A DNA stretch of 64,000 nt, from NCBI GenBank assembly GCA_946477855.1, contig CAMKZU010000002.1, positions 1-64,000 of the forward strand, written 5' to 3'. The notes under the pieces were generated by a model that saw only the letters and a list, made by a program, of their open reading frames with translations, searched no databases and was not told the DNA's origin. This stretch comes from an uncultured Lactobacillus sp. (GTDB lineage: Bacteria; Bacillota; Bacilli; Lactobacillales; Lactobacillaceae). Position numbers and translations under genes: made by a program. Positions 25,247 through 34,277 of the stretch are shown here, one piece after another (position 1 is the first letter of the stretch; each line of letters opens with the position of its first letter).

Positions 25247-27217
25247 ATGAAAATTAAAGATATTTTGGCTCCTGAATCTATGATTATGTCGCTTAAAGCG
25301 ACTAATAAGGAAGATGCTGTTAAGGAAATGGCAGACTTGGAAGTCAAAACAGGCATCGTCAATGACGAAGATGAATTCATTAAGTCAATTTGGGCGCGCG
25401 AAAATGAATCTACTACCGGGATTGGCGAAGGTATTGCAATGCCACATGCTCGCAATAAAACAATCAATAAGGCGCGTGTACTTTTTGCTAAAAGCGAAAA
25501 GGGAATTGACTACAATTCACTTGATGGTCAACCGGTTCATTTATTCTTTATGATTACCGCGCCAGATGGTGCTGATAATACTCACCTTGAAGCCTTAGCT
25601 AAATTGTCCGGGTTATTAATTGATCCTGATCTGGTTAACGCTCTTAAAAAAGCGCAAACCCCTGAAGAAGTAATCCAGCTTTTTGAAGACGCTGAAAAAC
25701 AAAAAGATGCCGCTAAACAAGCTGAGAAAGAGCAAGCTGCAAGTACCAGTGACAGTAAGAAGGAAGAAAAACCTTTAATTGTCGGCGTTACTGCATGTAT
25801 TAACGGCATTGCCCACACTTACATGGCTCAAGAAGCTTTGATTAAAGCCGGCAAAAAACGTGGCGTTGATGTGCGCATTGAAACCAATGGTTCTGAAGGT
25901 GTCAAGGATAAATTGACCGCTGATGAGATTAGCCGTGCTCAAGGAGTTGTTATTGCATCGGATAAGAAAGTTGATATGCCCCGCTTTGATGGCAAGCCAC
26001 TAATTTCTCGTCCAGTTGTTGATGGTATCAACAAGCCTGATGAATTGATTGACAACATTTTAGAATCAAAAGCCGGCGTTTACCATTCAAACGGTGAAAA
26101 GAGCAGTGACGATAGTGACAACTCTAAAGAGGGCGTTTGGGGTTCAATTTATAAGAACCTTATGAACGGCGTTTCTCACATGTTGCCTTTTGTTATCGGC
26201 GGCGGTATCTTAATGGCAATTTCCTTTATTGTGGAAAACTATGCTGGTGGACCAAAATCTCCTGCATTTATTTTCTTGAACAATGCCGGTAACATGGCTT
26301 TTGCGTTCATGGTGCCAATTCTATCAGGTTACATCGCTGAATCAATCGGTGACTTACCGGCTTTAATGCCTGGTTTTGTCGGCGGATTTATGGCGACAGT
26401 TTATAGTGGCGCTTACGGTGGTGCTTATGTTGCCAATGTGGTAACAAATGCAAAATCACCTGCAGGTTTCTTAGGTGGTCTGGCTTCTGGATTTATTGCT
26501 GGTTACTTAGTAGTCGGCTTAAAGAAATTGTTTGCTAAATTGCCAAAATCACTTGAAGGGATGAAGCCAATGCTCATTTATCCAATTTTGAGCCTGTTCT
26601 TCATTGCCCTGATCATGTATTACATTGTTAACCCAGTCTTTAGTGCTATTAACTTTGCAATTACTAATTTCTTGAACCAAATGGGTACAGGCAACTTAGT
26701 AGTTTTGACTACTATTTTAGCTGCCATGATGTCAATTGATATGGGAGGACCTTTCAACAAGGCCGCTTATGTCTTTGCTTCAGGCGCCTTTGCCAATGAC
26801 CCGCACTCAACTGTTGCCGCTGTGATGATGGCTGCCGTAATGGTGGGTGGTATGGTGCCGCCATTTGCGACCGCGATTGGCACAACTTTCTTTAAGAATA
26901 AGTACACTATGGATGAGCGCCGTGCTGGTTTAACTAACTGGATTTTAGGCTTTTCTTTCATTACTGAAGGTGCTATTCCGTTTGCTGCAGCTGATCCTGG
27001 ACACGTACTGCCTTCATGCATCATTGGCTCTGCTGTTGGTGGCGCTCTAGTCGGCTTGTGGCACATTGGCGTTCCAGCACCTCACGGTGGACTATGGGTT
27101 TCTCCACTTGCTAACCACATTTTACTTTACTTTGTTGCTACAATTATCGGCTCCATTGTTGCAGGCGTAATTTTAGGTCTGTGGAAAAAACCGATCGATC
27201 AACAAGAGAATAAATAA
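25247..27217 (+). CDS. fruA: Fructose PTS permease, fused EIIA-EIIB-EIIC
   Basis: 656 residues. EIIA occupies about 1-150, with the phosphorylated His67 in GIAMPHARN. A Lys/Gln/Ala linker leads to EIIB (about 175-275) with the active Cys184 in VGVTACINGIAHTYMA. EIIC spans 300-650 as a membrane domain with GGAYVANV and FITEGAIPFAAADPG. It imports fructose as fructose-1-phosphate for FruK. The order A-B-C and the length are standard for Gram-positive FruA. GAGGAG site upstream; strong terminator downstream. Confidence 0.96.
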   Translation: MKIKDILAPESMIMSLKATNKEDAVKEMADLEVKTGIVNDEDEFIKSIWARENESTTGIGEGIAMPHARNKTINKARVLFAKSEKGIDYNSLDGQPVHLFFMITAPDGADNTHLEALAKLSGLLIDPDLVNALKKAQTPEEVIQLFEDAEKQKDAAKQAEKEQAASTSDSKKEEKPLIVGVTACINGIAHTYMAQEALIKAGKKRGVDVRIETNGSEGVKDKLTADEISRAQGVVIASDKKVDMPRFDGKPLISRPVVDGINKPDELIDNILESKAGVYHSNGEKSSDDSDNSKEGVWGSIYKNLMNGVSHMLPFVIGGGILMAISFIVENYAGGPKSPAFIFLNNAGNMAFAFMVPILSGYIAESIGDLPALMPGFVGGFMATVYSGAYGGAYVANVVTNAKSPAGFLGGLASGFIAGYLVVGLKKLFAKLPKSLEGMKPMLIYPILSLFFIALIMYYIVNPVFSAINFAITNFLNQMGTGNLVVLTTILAAMMSIDMGGPFNKAAYVFASGAFANDPHSTVAAVMMAAVMVGGMVPPFATAIGTTFFKNKYTMDERRAGLTNWILGFSFITEGAIPFAAADPGHVLPSCIIGSAVGGALVGLWHIGVPAPHGGLWVSPLANHILLYFVATIIGSIVAGVILGLWKKPIDQQENK

Positions 27218-27242
27218 TCAATTCAATTATTTTTAAAAATTT

Positions 27243-27275
27243 GCACTAAGCTGCTCGCTAGCTTAGTGCTTTTTT
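27243..27275 (+). terminator. Terminator of the fru operon
   Basis: Ten-base stem GCACTAAGCT / AGCTTAGTGC with a 7-nt loop and six T. Confidence 0.92.
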
Positions 27276-27454
27276 GTTTAGTATTATCTGGGCTTGCTTA
27301 AATTTTTTATTTGTGAATTTAACAGCCTATTTTTACCATTTAAAATATTATTTTGCGCAGTTGAATACGATTTCTATTGCTTATGTTGAAAAATTTGCGA
27401 TACTTATATGGTATAAATGGTGTATTCCAACTTAGTTTAGAATTGGAGAATAAC

Positions 27455-29200
27455 GTGTTTAATTTATTTGTCTTACTATCAGAGCGTTTAGGAATCATAA
27501 TGGTTCTAGCGTTTCTCCTTGTTAACATGCGCTTTTTTAGAGATTTAATTGAAAAGCGGACTCTTAAATCACAAATTTGGCTGTTTATCATTTTTTCATT
27601 ATTTGTGGTGATTGCTAATTTAACAGGCGTGGAGATATCGAGTTCAAAAGAAATAGTCACCCCCCTTATTCTGACAGAATTGCCCCAATCTGATTCAATT
27701 GCTAATACGCGTATGCTGGTGATTACAACCGCCAGTCTGACCGCAGGACCGTATGTGGGGTTATTAGTTGGTTTGGTAGGTGGTCTGCATCGAGTAATTT
27801 TCGGTGGTTTTTCAGATTATTTTTATATCGTCAGTTCAGTTTTAATTGGCTATTTAATCGGCGTTTTAGGCGATAAAGTTAAGAAAAATAATCTATACCC
27901 CTCAACTTTTTGGGTAGCAGTTTTATCTTTCTTAGCAGAACTAATACAAATGGCCTTTATTTTTGCATTTCATGGTTTTGGCTTAATTAAGTTAATTTTT
28001 ATTCCCATGATTTTATTAAATACAGTTGGGTCTTGTTTATTTATAGAAATCTTGAAGACTTATTTATCCAATGAACGGCAATTGCGGGCCGTGCAAACTA
28101 AAGATGTCTTGGAGCTGGCTAATAAAACATTACCCTATTTTCGTCACGGTCTTGATAACGATTCCGCTGAACATGTTTGTAAAATTATCAAAAAGTATAC
28201 TAATTTCGACGCAGTAGGTTTAACTGATCGTGTTAACGTCTTGGCTCATGTGGGAGCAGGGCAAGACCACCACATTGCAGGAGCACCGGTCATAACTGAT
28301 TTATCTAAAACTGTGATCGCCACCGGTAAGGAAAAATTGGCACGTTCTAAGAAAGAAATTGGCTGCCCTCATGAAGGCTGCCCGCTGTCATCTGCAATTG
28401 TTTGCCCTTTGCAGGTGAATGAAAAAACGATTGGCGCTTTAAAATTATATTTTTGTGCTGAACAAGAAATGACTGTTGTTGAAGAAAACTTGGTTCGTGG
28501 GTTAGCCATGATTTTTTCAGGTCAACTCGCAATTGGTATTGCGGAGCAGCAAACAAGTTTAGTCAACGAAGCTGAAATTCGGGCATTGCAAGTTCAAATT
28601 AATCCCCACTTCTTCTTTAATGCCATTAATACGATTGGTGCGTTGATGAGGGTAAATGTCGATGAGGCCCATAGAGCCTTGATGGAATTGAGTACATTTT
28701 TTAGATTGAGTTTGAAAAATGGTCAGGCAAAAGAGATTACCGTCGAACAAGAAAAGCGCTACGTTAGTGCGTATACTGAGATTGAAGAATTGCGTTTTCC
28801 GCATAAATTTAAGATAAACTACGAAATTGATGTTCCAGATGATACTCTGCTGCCATCTTTTTGCTTACAAATTTTTGTGGAAAATGCCATCAAGCATGCT
28901 TTTAAGGGTAGAAAAACCGGTAATAAGATCAATATTAAACTAAGTAAAAAAGAGGACTATTTACAGATTTTAGTTAGTGACAATGGCGTGGGCATTAAGC
29001 CGGCTATTTTAAAAAGACTCGGTCAAAAGCCGATTAGCGAAACAACGGGTAGCGGAACGGCACTGTATAATTTGAATAAACGACTGATAGGCTTATATGG
29101 TACAAATAGCCAGTTGCATATTCAAACCAGTGACAGAGGAACAACTTTTATAACTGAAATTCCATTAAACCAAGCGGAAAAAAGTAATTTTGAAAGTTAG
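27455..29200 (+). CDS. lytS: LytS-type sensor histidine kinase
   Basis: 581 residues. The N-terminal half is a 5TM-LYT membrane sensor with about six helices. A GAF-like domain with Cys-rich segment GCPHEGCPLSSAIVCPL follows. The His_kinase domain has QINPHFFFNAINTI with the phosphorylated His385, then an ATPase domain (DNGVGI, GSGTALYN). LytS proteins sense changes in membrane potential or pyruvate and phosphorylate LytR to switch on lrgAB. I prefer GTG 27455, which has TTGGAG upstream and starts at the first membrane helix. The frame is open to ATG 27377, but that extension lacks a ribosome site. Confidence 0.9.
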   Translation: MFNLFVLLSERLGIIMVLAFLLVNMRFFRDLIEKRTLKSQIWLFIIFSLFVVIANLTGVEISSSKEIVTPLILTELPQSDSIANTRMLVITTASLTAGPYVGLLVGLVGGLHRVIFGGFSDYFYIVSSVLIGYLIGVLGDKVKKNNLYPSTFWVAVLSFLAELIQMAFIFAFHGFGLIKLIFIPMILLNTVGSCLFIEILKTYLSNERQLRAVQTKDVLELANKTLPYFRHGLDNDSAEHVCKIIKKYTNFDAVGLTDRVNVLAHVGAGQDHHIAGAPVITDLSKTVIATGKEKLARSKKEIGCPHEGCPLSSAIVCPLQVNEKTIGALKLYFCAEQEMTVVEENLVRGLAMIFSGQLAIGIAEQQTSLVNEAEIRALQVQINPHFFFNAINTIGALMRVNVDEAHRALMELSTFFRLSLKNGQAKEITVEQEKRYVSAYTEIEELRFPHKFKINYEIDVPDDTLLPSFCLQIFVENAIKHAFKGRKTGNKINIKLSKKEDYLQILVSDNGVGIKPAILKRLGQKPISETTGSGTALYNLNKRLIGLYGTNSQLHIQTSDRGTTFITEIPLNQAEKSNFES

Positions 29201-29211
29201 GGGAAACGTAA

Positions 29212-29949
29212 ATGAAAATTTTAGTGGTTGACGATGAACCATTAGCGCGGACTGAATTGTCATATCTAATTAAAAAAAGTCCTGTTTTAAAAAAGCAGAA
29301 GATAAAACTCTATCAAGCAGAAGATGTCAAAGAAGCACAGGGAATTTTACTTAAATATAAGGTTGATTTATTGTTTTTAGATATCTCACTTAATGAAGAA
29401 AACGGTTTTGAATTAGCAGATGAGCTGAAACAACTGAGTTATTCTCCGATGATTGTTTTTGCCACGGCCTACGATGATTATGCTGTTAAAGCGTTTGATG
29501 TTGGCGCGCTTGATTATGTGTTAAAACCTTTTGAACAAGAGCGGATTGATCAAGCGTTAACCAAGGCAGTAAAGATTTTAAATACTAAAGACAATAACTT
29601 AAAGCAGAGTGAACAAAAGAAAAGCGATGTTTTAAGTATCGAACTTGAAGATCGTAATGTGATTGTTAAAAAGCTGGAAATAGTAGCAGCAACAGTTAAC
29701 AATGGTATTTTGACTATTGAAACAAATAAGCAAAAATATGAAACACGAAAAACTTTGGCTTGGCTAAAAGAGCGTTTGACAGATTCATGTTTCATGCAAG
29801 TTCATAGGAATGCGATCGTCAATATTGAAGATATTAAGGAAATTCAGCCTTGGTTTAATCATACTTTGTTGCTAATCATGGTAAATGACGCCAAAATACA
29901 AGTGGGACGGTCATACCGCAAAGAGTTAAATGAGCGCTTAGGAATGTAA
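29212..29949 (+). CDS. lytR: LytR/LytT response regulator (LytTR DNA-binding domain)
   Basis: 245 residues. The receiver domain has acidic residues DDE near the start, phospho-acceptor Asp57 in LFLDIS, and a conserved Lys in LKPF. A C-terminal LytTR domain (from about residue 140; FMQVHRNAIVNIEDIKEI, QVGRSYRKEL) binds direct repeats rather than palindromes. It sits 11 nt after lytS and upstream of lrgAB, its usual target. Candidate repeats with the expected 21-bp step lie directly downstream. Confidence 0.92.
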   Translation: MKILVVDDEPLARTELSYLIKKSPVLKKQKIKLYQAEDVKEAQGILLKYKVDLLFLDISLNEENGFELADELKQLSYSPMIVFATAYDDYAVKAFDVGALDYVLKPFEQERIDQALTKAVKILNTKDNNLKQSEQKKSDVLSIELEDRNVIVKKLEIVAATVNNGILTIETNKQKYETRKTLAWLKERLTDSCFMQVHRNAIVNIEDIKEIQPWFNHTLLLIMVNDAKIQVGRSYRKELNERLGM

Positions 29950-29959
29950 AAATATTTGA

Positions 29960-30004
29960 AATGGCTGGTGAATATGTCTAAATGCAGTTCACCAGCCATT
30001 TTTT
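29960..30004 (+). terminator. Terminator of lytSR
   Basis: Thirteen-base stem AATGGCTGGTGAA / TTCACCAGCCATT, then a T run. Its 3' arm also contains the first of the candidate LytR repeats. Confidence 0.85.
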
Positions 30005-30057
30005 GCAATTCACCAGTAAATCGCTTACAAAAATTGCTTTTACCAGTATCGTATTAT
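29988..30057 (+). promoter_or_regulatory. Candidate LytR-dependent lrgAB promoter
   Basis: TTCACCAG at 29988, TTCACCAG again at 30009 (21-bp step), and TTTACCAG at 30039. TATTAT (30052-30057) is a possible -10, and no good -35 is visible. LytTR proteins bind two direct repeats about 21 bp apart, and a missing -35 fits an activator-dependent promoter. Confidence 0.5.
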
Positions 30058-30098
30058 GTGAAAGCAAGAAAGCTTAAATGAGAAAGGAAATTGATTTT

Positions 30099-30533
30099 AT
30101 GAAGAAAGAAAAAACAAAATCAGCTCCAATTTTAGTTCAGATGTTTATCTATGCTGCAATTTTGTTTGTAGCACAAATAATTTCTGACTTAATGCCAAAG
30201 TCTTTTCCCGTCCCAACTCCAGTAATTGGGTTAGTTTTGCTATATGTTTTATTAACCTTTCATGTTATTAAAGTTGAATGGGTTGATTCTTTTGGTAGTG
30301 CATTAATCTCACTGATTGGTTTTATGTTTGTTCCATCTGGAATTTCATTAGCTGCAAATTTGAAGATTATGCAAACGCAGGGATTACAACTAATCATAGT
30401 AGTAATTGCATCTACAATCATTTTATTAGTTGTTACTGCCTACACTACAAGATTCTTTAGTTGGGTTATTAGCAAAGTTACTAATAGCCAATTGCATGTA
30501 GTCGATCATAAAAAAGTAGGAGATGTTAAGTAA
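30099..30533 (+). CDS. lrgA: CidA/LrgA-family holin-like protein
   Basis: 144 residues with four membrane helices and the family core FPVPTPVIGLVLLYVLL. LrgA/CidA proteins modulate murein hydrolase activity and pyruvate or other metabolite transport across the membrane. ATG 30099 has GAAAGGA upstream; the frame also contains an ATG at 30078, which would place that ribosome site inside the gene. The stop overlaps the lrgB start (TAATG). It follows lytSR as in staphylococci and other Firmicutes. Confidence 0.9.
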   Translation: MKKEKTKSAPILVQMFIYAAILFVAQIISDLMPKSFPVPTPVIGLVLLYVLLTFHVIKVEWVDSFGSALISLIGFMFVPSGISLAANLKIMQTQGLQLIIVVIASTIILLVVTAYTTRFFSWVISKVTNSQLHVVDHKKVGDVK

Positions 30534-31258
30534 TGCAATATATTACTAATCCATTATTTGGCGTATTTTTATCGCTGATTGTATTTTTAATTGGTCAATG
30601 GCTATTTAAAAAATCTAAAGGTTTTTTCCTTTTTCAACCATTATTTGTGGCTATGGTCTTAGGAATAGCAATTCTAATTATCTTAGCTAAGTGCTTTGAC
30701 GTAACAACGGCTACCGTTTATGCTAAAGCCTATAAACCCGGTGGTGACATCATTTTCTGGTTTATCACGCCAGCTACAATTGCTTTCGCAGTGCCATTGT
30801 ATAAGCGTAACGATGTTGTAAAGAAGAATTGGTTGGTTATTCTTCTAGGTTTGGTTTTCGGTACACTTTTCTCAATGGTCTTGATAACACTTGTTGCTAA
30901 AGCAGTTGGTCTAGACGCCGTGGGTATCAAATCAATGCTTAGCCAGTCAGCTACTACTGCAGTTGCAATGCCTCTGACAAAAGCTATTGGTGGTAACGCA
31001 TCGGTTACTGCCATGGCATGTATACTTAATGCCGTAGTTATCTACGCTTTAGGTAAACAACTGGTTAAGTGGTTTAATTTAAATAGTGATCCACTGGGAA
31101 CTGGTCTGGGACTTGGTGCTGCTGGACACACTATTGGTTCGGCTTTTGCCTTGGAAATGGGTTCCATTCAAGGAGCAACTGCTGCTGTAGCAGTTGTGGC
31201 AACGGCTTTAGTTGATAATTTGTTAGTTCCCGTTTTTGCCCATGTAATTGGGTTATAA
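30533..31258 (+). CDS. lrgB: LrgB-family membrane protein
   Basis: 241 residues with many membrane helices and the LrgB core SQSATTAVAMPLTKAIGGNASVTA. It ends with GLGAAGHTIGSAFALEMG. It acts with LrgA in the membrane, in control of autolysis and pyruvate uptake in characterised systems. Coupled to lrgA by a 1-nt overlap. Confidence 0.93.
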   Translation: MQYITNPLFGVFLSLIVFLIGQWLFKKSKGFFLFQPLFVAMVLGIAILIILAKCFDVTTATVYAKAYKPGGDIIFWFITPATIAFAVPLYKRNDVVKKNWLVILLGLVFGTLFSMVLITLVAKAVGLDAVGIKSMLSQSATTAVAMPLTKAIGGNASVTAMACILNAVVIYALGKQLVKWFNLNSDPLGTGLGLGAAGHTIGSAFALEMGSIQGATAAVAVVATALVDNLLVPVFAHVIGL

Positions 31259-31300
31259 GTTAATAATTAATAGTTTTATGATATTCTGTTTACTTACTCT

Positions 31301-31330
31301 AAAGCGTGCGAATTGATCGCACGCTTTTTA
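31301..31330 (+). terminator. Terminator of lrgAB
   Basis: Eleven-base stem AAAGCGTGCGA / TCGCACGCTTT with a 5-nt loop and T run. Confidence 0.9.
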
Positions 31331-31426
31331 GATTATCTCGACTTAATTTCAATTAATCATAGTAACAAAATAGTCTTTTTATTTATTTCATTAATAAAAC
31401 TGTAATATAAGTATTTAAGGTGTCGC

Positions 31427-31456
31427 TTTCAAAGCAATCTGTTTTTAGTGTATAAT
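31427..31456 (+). promoter_or_regulatory. Probable promoter of the metal ABC transporter operon
   Basis: TTTCAA (31427-31432), an 18-bp spacer, TATAAT (31451-31456). About 100 nt of leader with no clear riboswitch separates it from the first gene. Confidence 0.45.
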
Positions 31457-31555
31457 GGTTATTAATTGTAAGTAACTTTCGGCTGTACTTCAATTGATGA
31501 GGGTACTGTCATACAAAGAAACTACACTTTAAAATGAAAAGGAATGACAACAATA

Positions 31556-32443
31556 ATGAAATTTGTTAAATTGAAAAAATTATTTGCTGTAACAACCTTA
31601 TTAGGCTTAGTTCTTTTAACGTTAAGTGCATGTTCACCAAAACCACATAAAAGCAACAAAATCTCAATTATGACTACGACGAATGTTTATTCAGATATTG
31701 CGCAAAACATAGTCGGTAAATATGGTAAAGCAGAGGCTATTATCAAAAAGTCAGCAGCTGATCCACATGATTTTGAGCCTACAACTAATGATGCCAAAAG
31801 ATTATCTAATGCAGATATCGTTGTAGAAAATGGTTTAGGCTATGACGGCTGGATGGATAAACTTGCTTCCTCAGTTGACAAAAAGCCAATTAGAGTGGGC
31901 GAAGATTTGATGGGCCTTGAAAAGGGCGCTAATCCTCATATTTGGTTTGATTTGACTATGCCTACAAAGTATGTTAATTACTTAGTTAAGAGGCTCAGTC
32001 AAAAGGATCCTAAACATGCACGTTATTATCGTAGGAATGGTAAGAAGTATTTAGCTGAGATAGCCCGCGTGCAAAGGTCTTCTGCTAAATTAAACCATCA
32101 CGTTAAAAAGCCTGTTTACGTTAGTGAGCCCGTGTTTGATTATGCTTTGGCTTCCGTCAATATTAAAGTCGCAAATAAAGATTTCGAAAAGGCAATTCAA
32201 AATAACACTGATCCTAGTCCAGCAGCCGTTCAGAAAATGTCTGAGGGTCTTAAAAAACAACAAATTGCATTTTTTGTAGTTAATGAACAAACTTCAAGTT
32301 CTACGGTTGATAATTTTATTAAGTTAGCAGAAAAGAATAATATTCGTATTTTAAAGGTAAGAGAAACCATCCCAGATAATACTAATTATCTCGATTGGAT
32401 GAAAGATAGCTACCAGGATTTGATTAAGGTCGCTCAAAAATAA
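31556..32443 (+). CDS. Metal ABC transporter substrate-binding lipoprotein (Mn/Zn family)
   Basis: 295 residues. Lipoprotein signal with cleavage before Cys26 (TLSAC). The cluster A-I fold has metal ligands His71 in ADPHDFEPT and a second His in NPHIWFD. The third-ligand motif is SEPVFDYA, with Glu where zinc binders such as ZnuA/AdcA have His. Glu at this place is found in manganese binders such as PsaA. There is also no His-rich loop. Manganese is therefore my preferred metal, but the fourth ligand is unclear. ATG 31556 is preferred to ATG 31544, which touches the AAAAGG site. It is the first gene of a four-gene operon. Confidence 0.85.
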   Translation: MKFVKLKKLFAVTTLLGLVLLTLSACSPKPHKSNKISIMTTTNVYSDIAQNIVGKYGKAEAIIKKSAADPHDFEPTTNDAKRLSNADIVVENGLGYDGWMDKLASSVDKKPIRVGEDLMGLEKGANPHIWFDLTMPTKYVNYLVKRLSQKDPKHARYYRRNGKKYLAEIARVQRSSAKLNHHVKKPVYVSEPVFDYALASVNIKVANKDFEKAIQNNTDPSPAAVQKMSEGLKKQQIAFFVVNEQTSSSTVDNFIKLAEKNNIRILKVRETIPDNTNYLDWMKDSYQDLIKVAQK

Positions 32444-32463
32444 AGTTATAAGGAGGAAGAAAA

Positions 32464-33606
32464 ATGAAAAAGTTAATTGCTGCTTTGGCATTGGGTGCAA
32501 GTATTGCAACTGTAGCAGCTCCAGAGTCATTGGTAGTCCAGGCAAGTACAATCAATGATACTGCAAAACAAAATTCTTATGGTGGCGTGACATATTTGGA
32601 CCAAATGCTGGCTCAAGAAGGCGTGCAATATAATGATTTTTCTTCCGCCAACCCTATTAATTATCGTAACGGCAAGCCTGAGGGCGTAGTTATTCATGAA
32701 ACTGCTACACCTAATGCTACAGCGCATAACGAAGCTATCTACTTTAATAGAGAGTGGATGAATATTTATGCTTACGTTCATGCTTTTGTAGATAAAACAG
32801 GCGTTATACAAATGACTAGTCCAGACTACGGTGTTTGGGGTGCTGGTCCTGTAGCAAACAACCGCTTTGTTCAGGTTGAATTATGTGAGGAAAACAATCT
32901 CGCAGATTTTGCTAAAGGCGTCAATAATGATGCGATTTATGTTGCGCAAATTTTACACCGGTACAATTTAGTCCCTGATAATGCTGTTCATGATGGTCAA
33001 GGAACAATATGGTCGCACCATGCTGTGTCTACATTCTTAGGAGGAACAGATCATACCGACCCTGATGGCTATTTTGCTAAATGGGGTTATTCAATGGATG
33101 ATTTCTTCGATTTGGTTAAATACTATTATGATCAAGGGTCTTCAACTACTAATACTGGTATTGCTGCTTCTGATCCAGTGGTTACTAAGCCTGTTGAAAC
33201 CGGTAAGCCAGCTAAGAAGCCAGTTTCAAATACACTGCCAAAGCCGGTTGGTACAAAAATTCTGATCCATAATGCATTGGTATATGATGAAAATGGCGTG
33301 GCAACTAAATTACCAACTAAAAAAGCAGGGACCAAATTAACTATTTACGGCAATCAGACCATTAAAAAGAGAAAATATCTGCAGATCGGCATTAACCAAT
33401 ATGTAGTTGCCAGCAACGTAGAAGGTAAATTGCAACGCTTGAGTCACAATGCGTTTATTTATGATGGTACTGGTCAACGAATTGGCACGGGTAAATTATA
33501 TCGTGGCAATTACGTCCGCACCTATGGTGGACGAGTAAAAATTAAAGGTCGTAAGTATTACCCAATTGATGTTAATCAATTTATCAAAGTGGGCAATTTT
33601 AAGTAA
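32464..33606 (+). CDS. Secreted N-acetylmuramoyl-L-alanine amidase with two SLAP domains
   Basis: 380 residues. A signal peptide ends near VVQAS (residue 28). The Amidase_2 domain (about 60-220) has zinc ligands in GVVIHETATPN, a central conserved VQVELCEENN block, and SHHAVSTF ... DHTDPDGYF. A Thr/Pro/Lys linker follows. Two SLAP domains (about 265-320 and 320-380) attach the protein non-covalently to the wall. It cleaves the peptidoglycan stem peptide from muramic acid. The gene lies between the binding protein and ATPase genes of a metal transporter with gaps of 20 and 17 nt. Amidase_2 enzymes need zinc, so cotranscription with metal uptake may be functional. Confidence 0.9.
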   Translation: MKKLIAALALGASIATVAAPESLVVQASTINDTAKQNSYGGVTYLDQMLAQEGVQYNDFSSANPINYRNGKPEGVVIHETATPNATAHNEAIYFNREWMNIYAYVHAFVDKTGVIQMTSPDYGVWGAGPVANNRFVQVELCEENNLADFAKGVNNDAIYVAQILHRYNLVPDNAVHDGQGTIWSHHAVSTFLGGTDHTDPDGYFAKWGYSMDDFFDLVKYYYDQGSSTTNTGIAASDPVVTKPVETGKPAKKPVSNTLPKPVGTKILIHNALVYDENGVATKLPTKKAGTKLTIYGNQTIKKRKYLQIGINQYVVASNVEGKLQRLSHNAFIYDGTGQRIGTGKLYRGNYVRTYGGRVKIKGRKYYPIDVNQFIKVGNFK

Positions 33607-33623
33607 AAAGTAAGGAATATAAA

Positions 33624-34277
33624 TTGTCAGATGTTTTAGAAGTTATAAATCTCACTATGAGATTTGACAAGTATACTGTTTTCAAAGACTTGAATTTTAA
33701 GTTAAAAAAGGGTTCAATGACCGCGCTTTTAGGGCCTAACGGAACAGGGAAAACAACTTTAATCAATATTCTGATGAATATGCTCACACCAAGTGCGGGT
33801 ACATTTAAATTTGCAGATGCGGTTCGTTTAGGATACGTGCCGCAATTTCGCAATATTGACGCAGAATATCCGTTATCAATTGAAGCTTTTATCGGTTTGA
33901 ATGCTCCGGTTATCAAAAATAGTGCTACAAAACAGGCGATTAAAAAGCAGTTAGAGGAAACTAATTTATACCAAATTAGGAATACACGTATGGGTGAAGC
34001 ATCTGGCGGGCAAAAGCAGCGTGCATATCTAGCACAGGCTCTACTTGATAATCCTAATGTTATTATTTTGGATGAAGCCACCGCAAGTCTTGATCCTATG
34101 GCTAAGGATGAGTTAATGAAGTTAATCAAGCATTTAAATGGCAAACATAAAATTACTGTTTTGTTTGTCACTCATGATGTTTCATTAGCGCGTAAGTATA
34201 TGCAAAATTATTTGTATTTAAATCACGGTCAAATTGAGCAAGGTGAAATGTCTCAATTTAAGGAGGCATACGAATAA
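33624..34277 (+). CDS. Metal ABC transporter ATP-binding protein
   Basis: 217 residues. Walker A is LLGPNGTGKTT; the signature is EASGGQKQR (Glu-Ala in place of the usual leading Leu-Ser); Walker B is VIILDEATASLD; the switch His is in VTHD. The start is TTG 33624, with AAGGA 7 nt upstream; no ATG fits. The stop overlaps the permease start. It energises the transporter whose binding protein is the first gene of the operon. Confidence 0.92.
   Translation: MSDVLEVINLTMRFDKYTVFKDLNFKLKKGSMTALLGPNGTGKTTLINILMNMLTPSAGTFKFADAVRLGYVPQFRNIDAEYPLSIEAFIGLNAPVIKNSATKQAIKKQLEETNLYQIRNTRMGEASGGQKQRAYLAQALLDNPNVIILDEATASLDPMAKDELMKLIKHLNGKHKITVLFVTHDVSLARKYMQNYLYLNHGQIEQGEMSQFKEAYE

Noticed and set aside
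31457-31555. Leader of the metal transporter operon considered as a metal riboswitch
   Set aside because: Only about 90 nt, with no strong helices and no yybP-ykoY-type conserved loops or terminator.
33599-34171. 190-residue open frame opposite the metal ABC ATPase gene
   Set aside because: Antisense shadow; the + strand has clear Walker and signature motifs.
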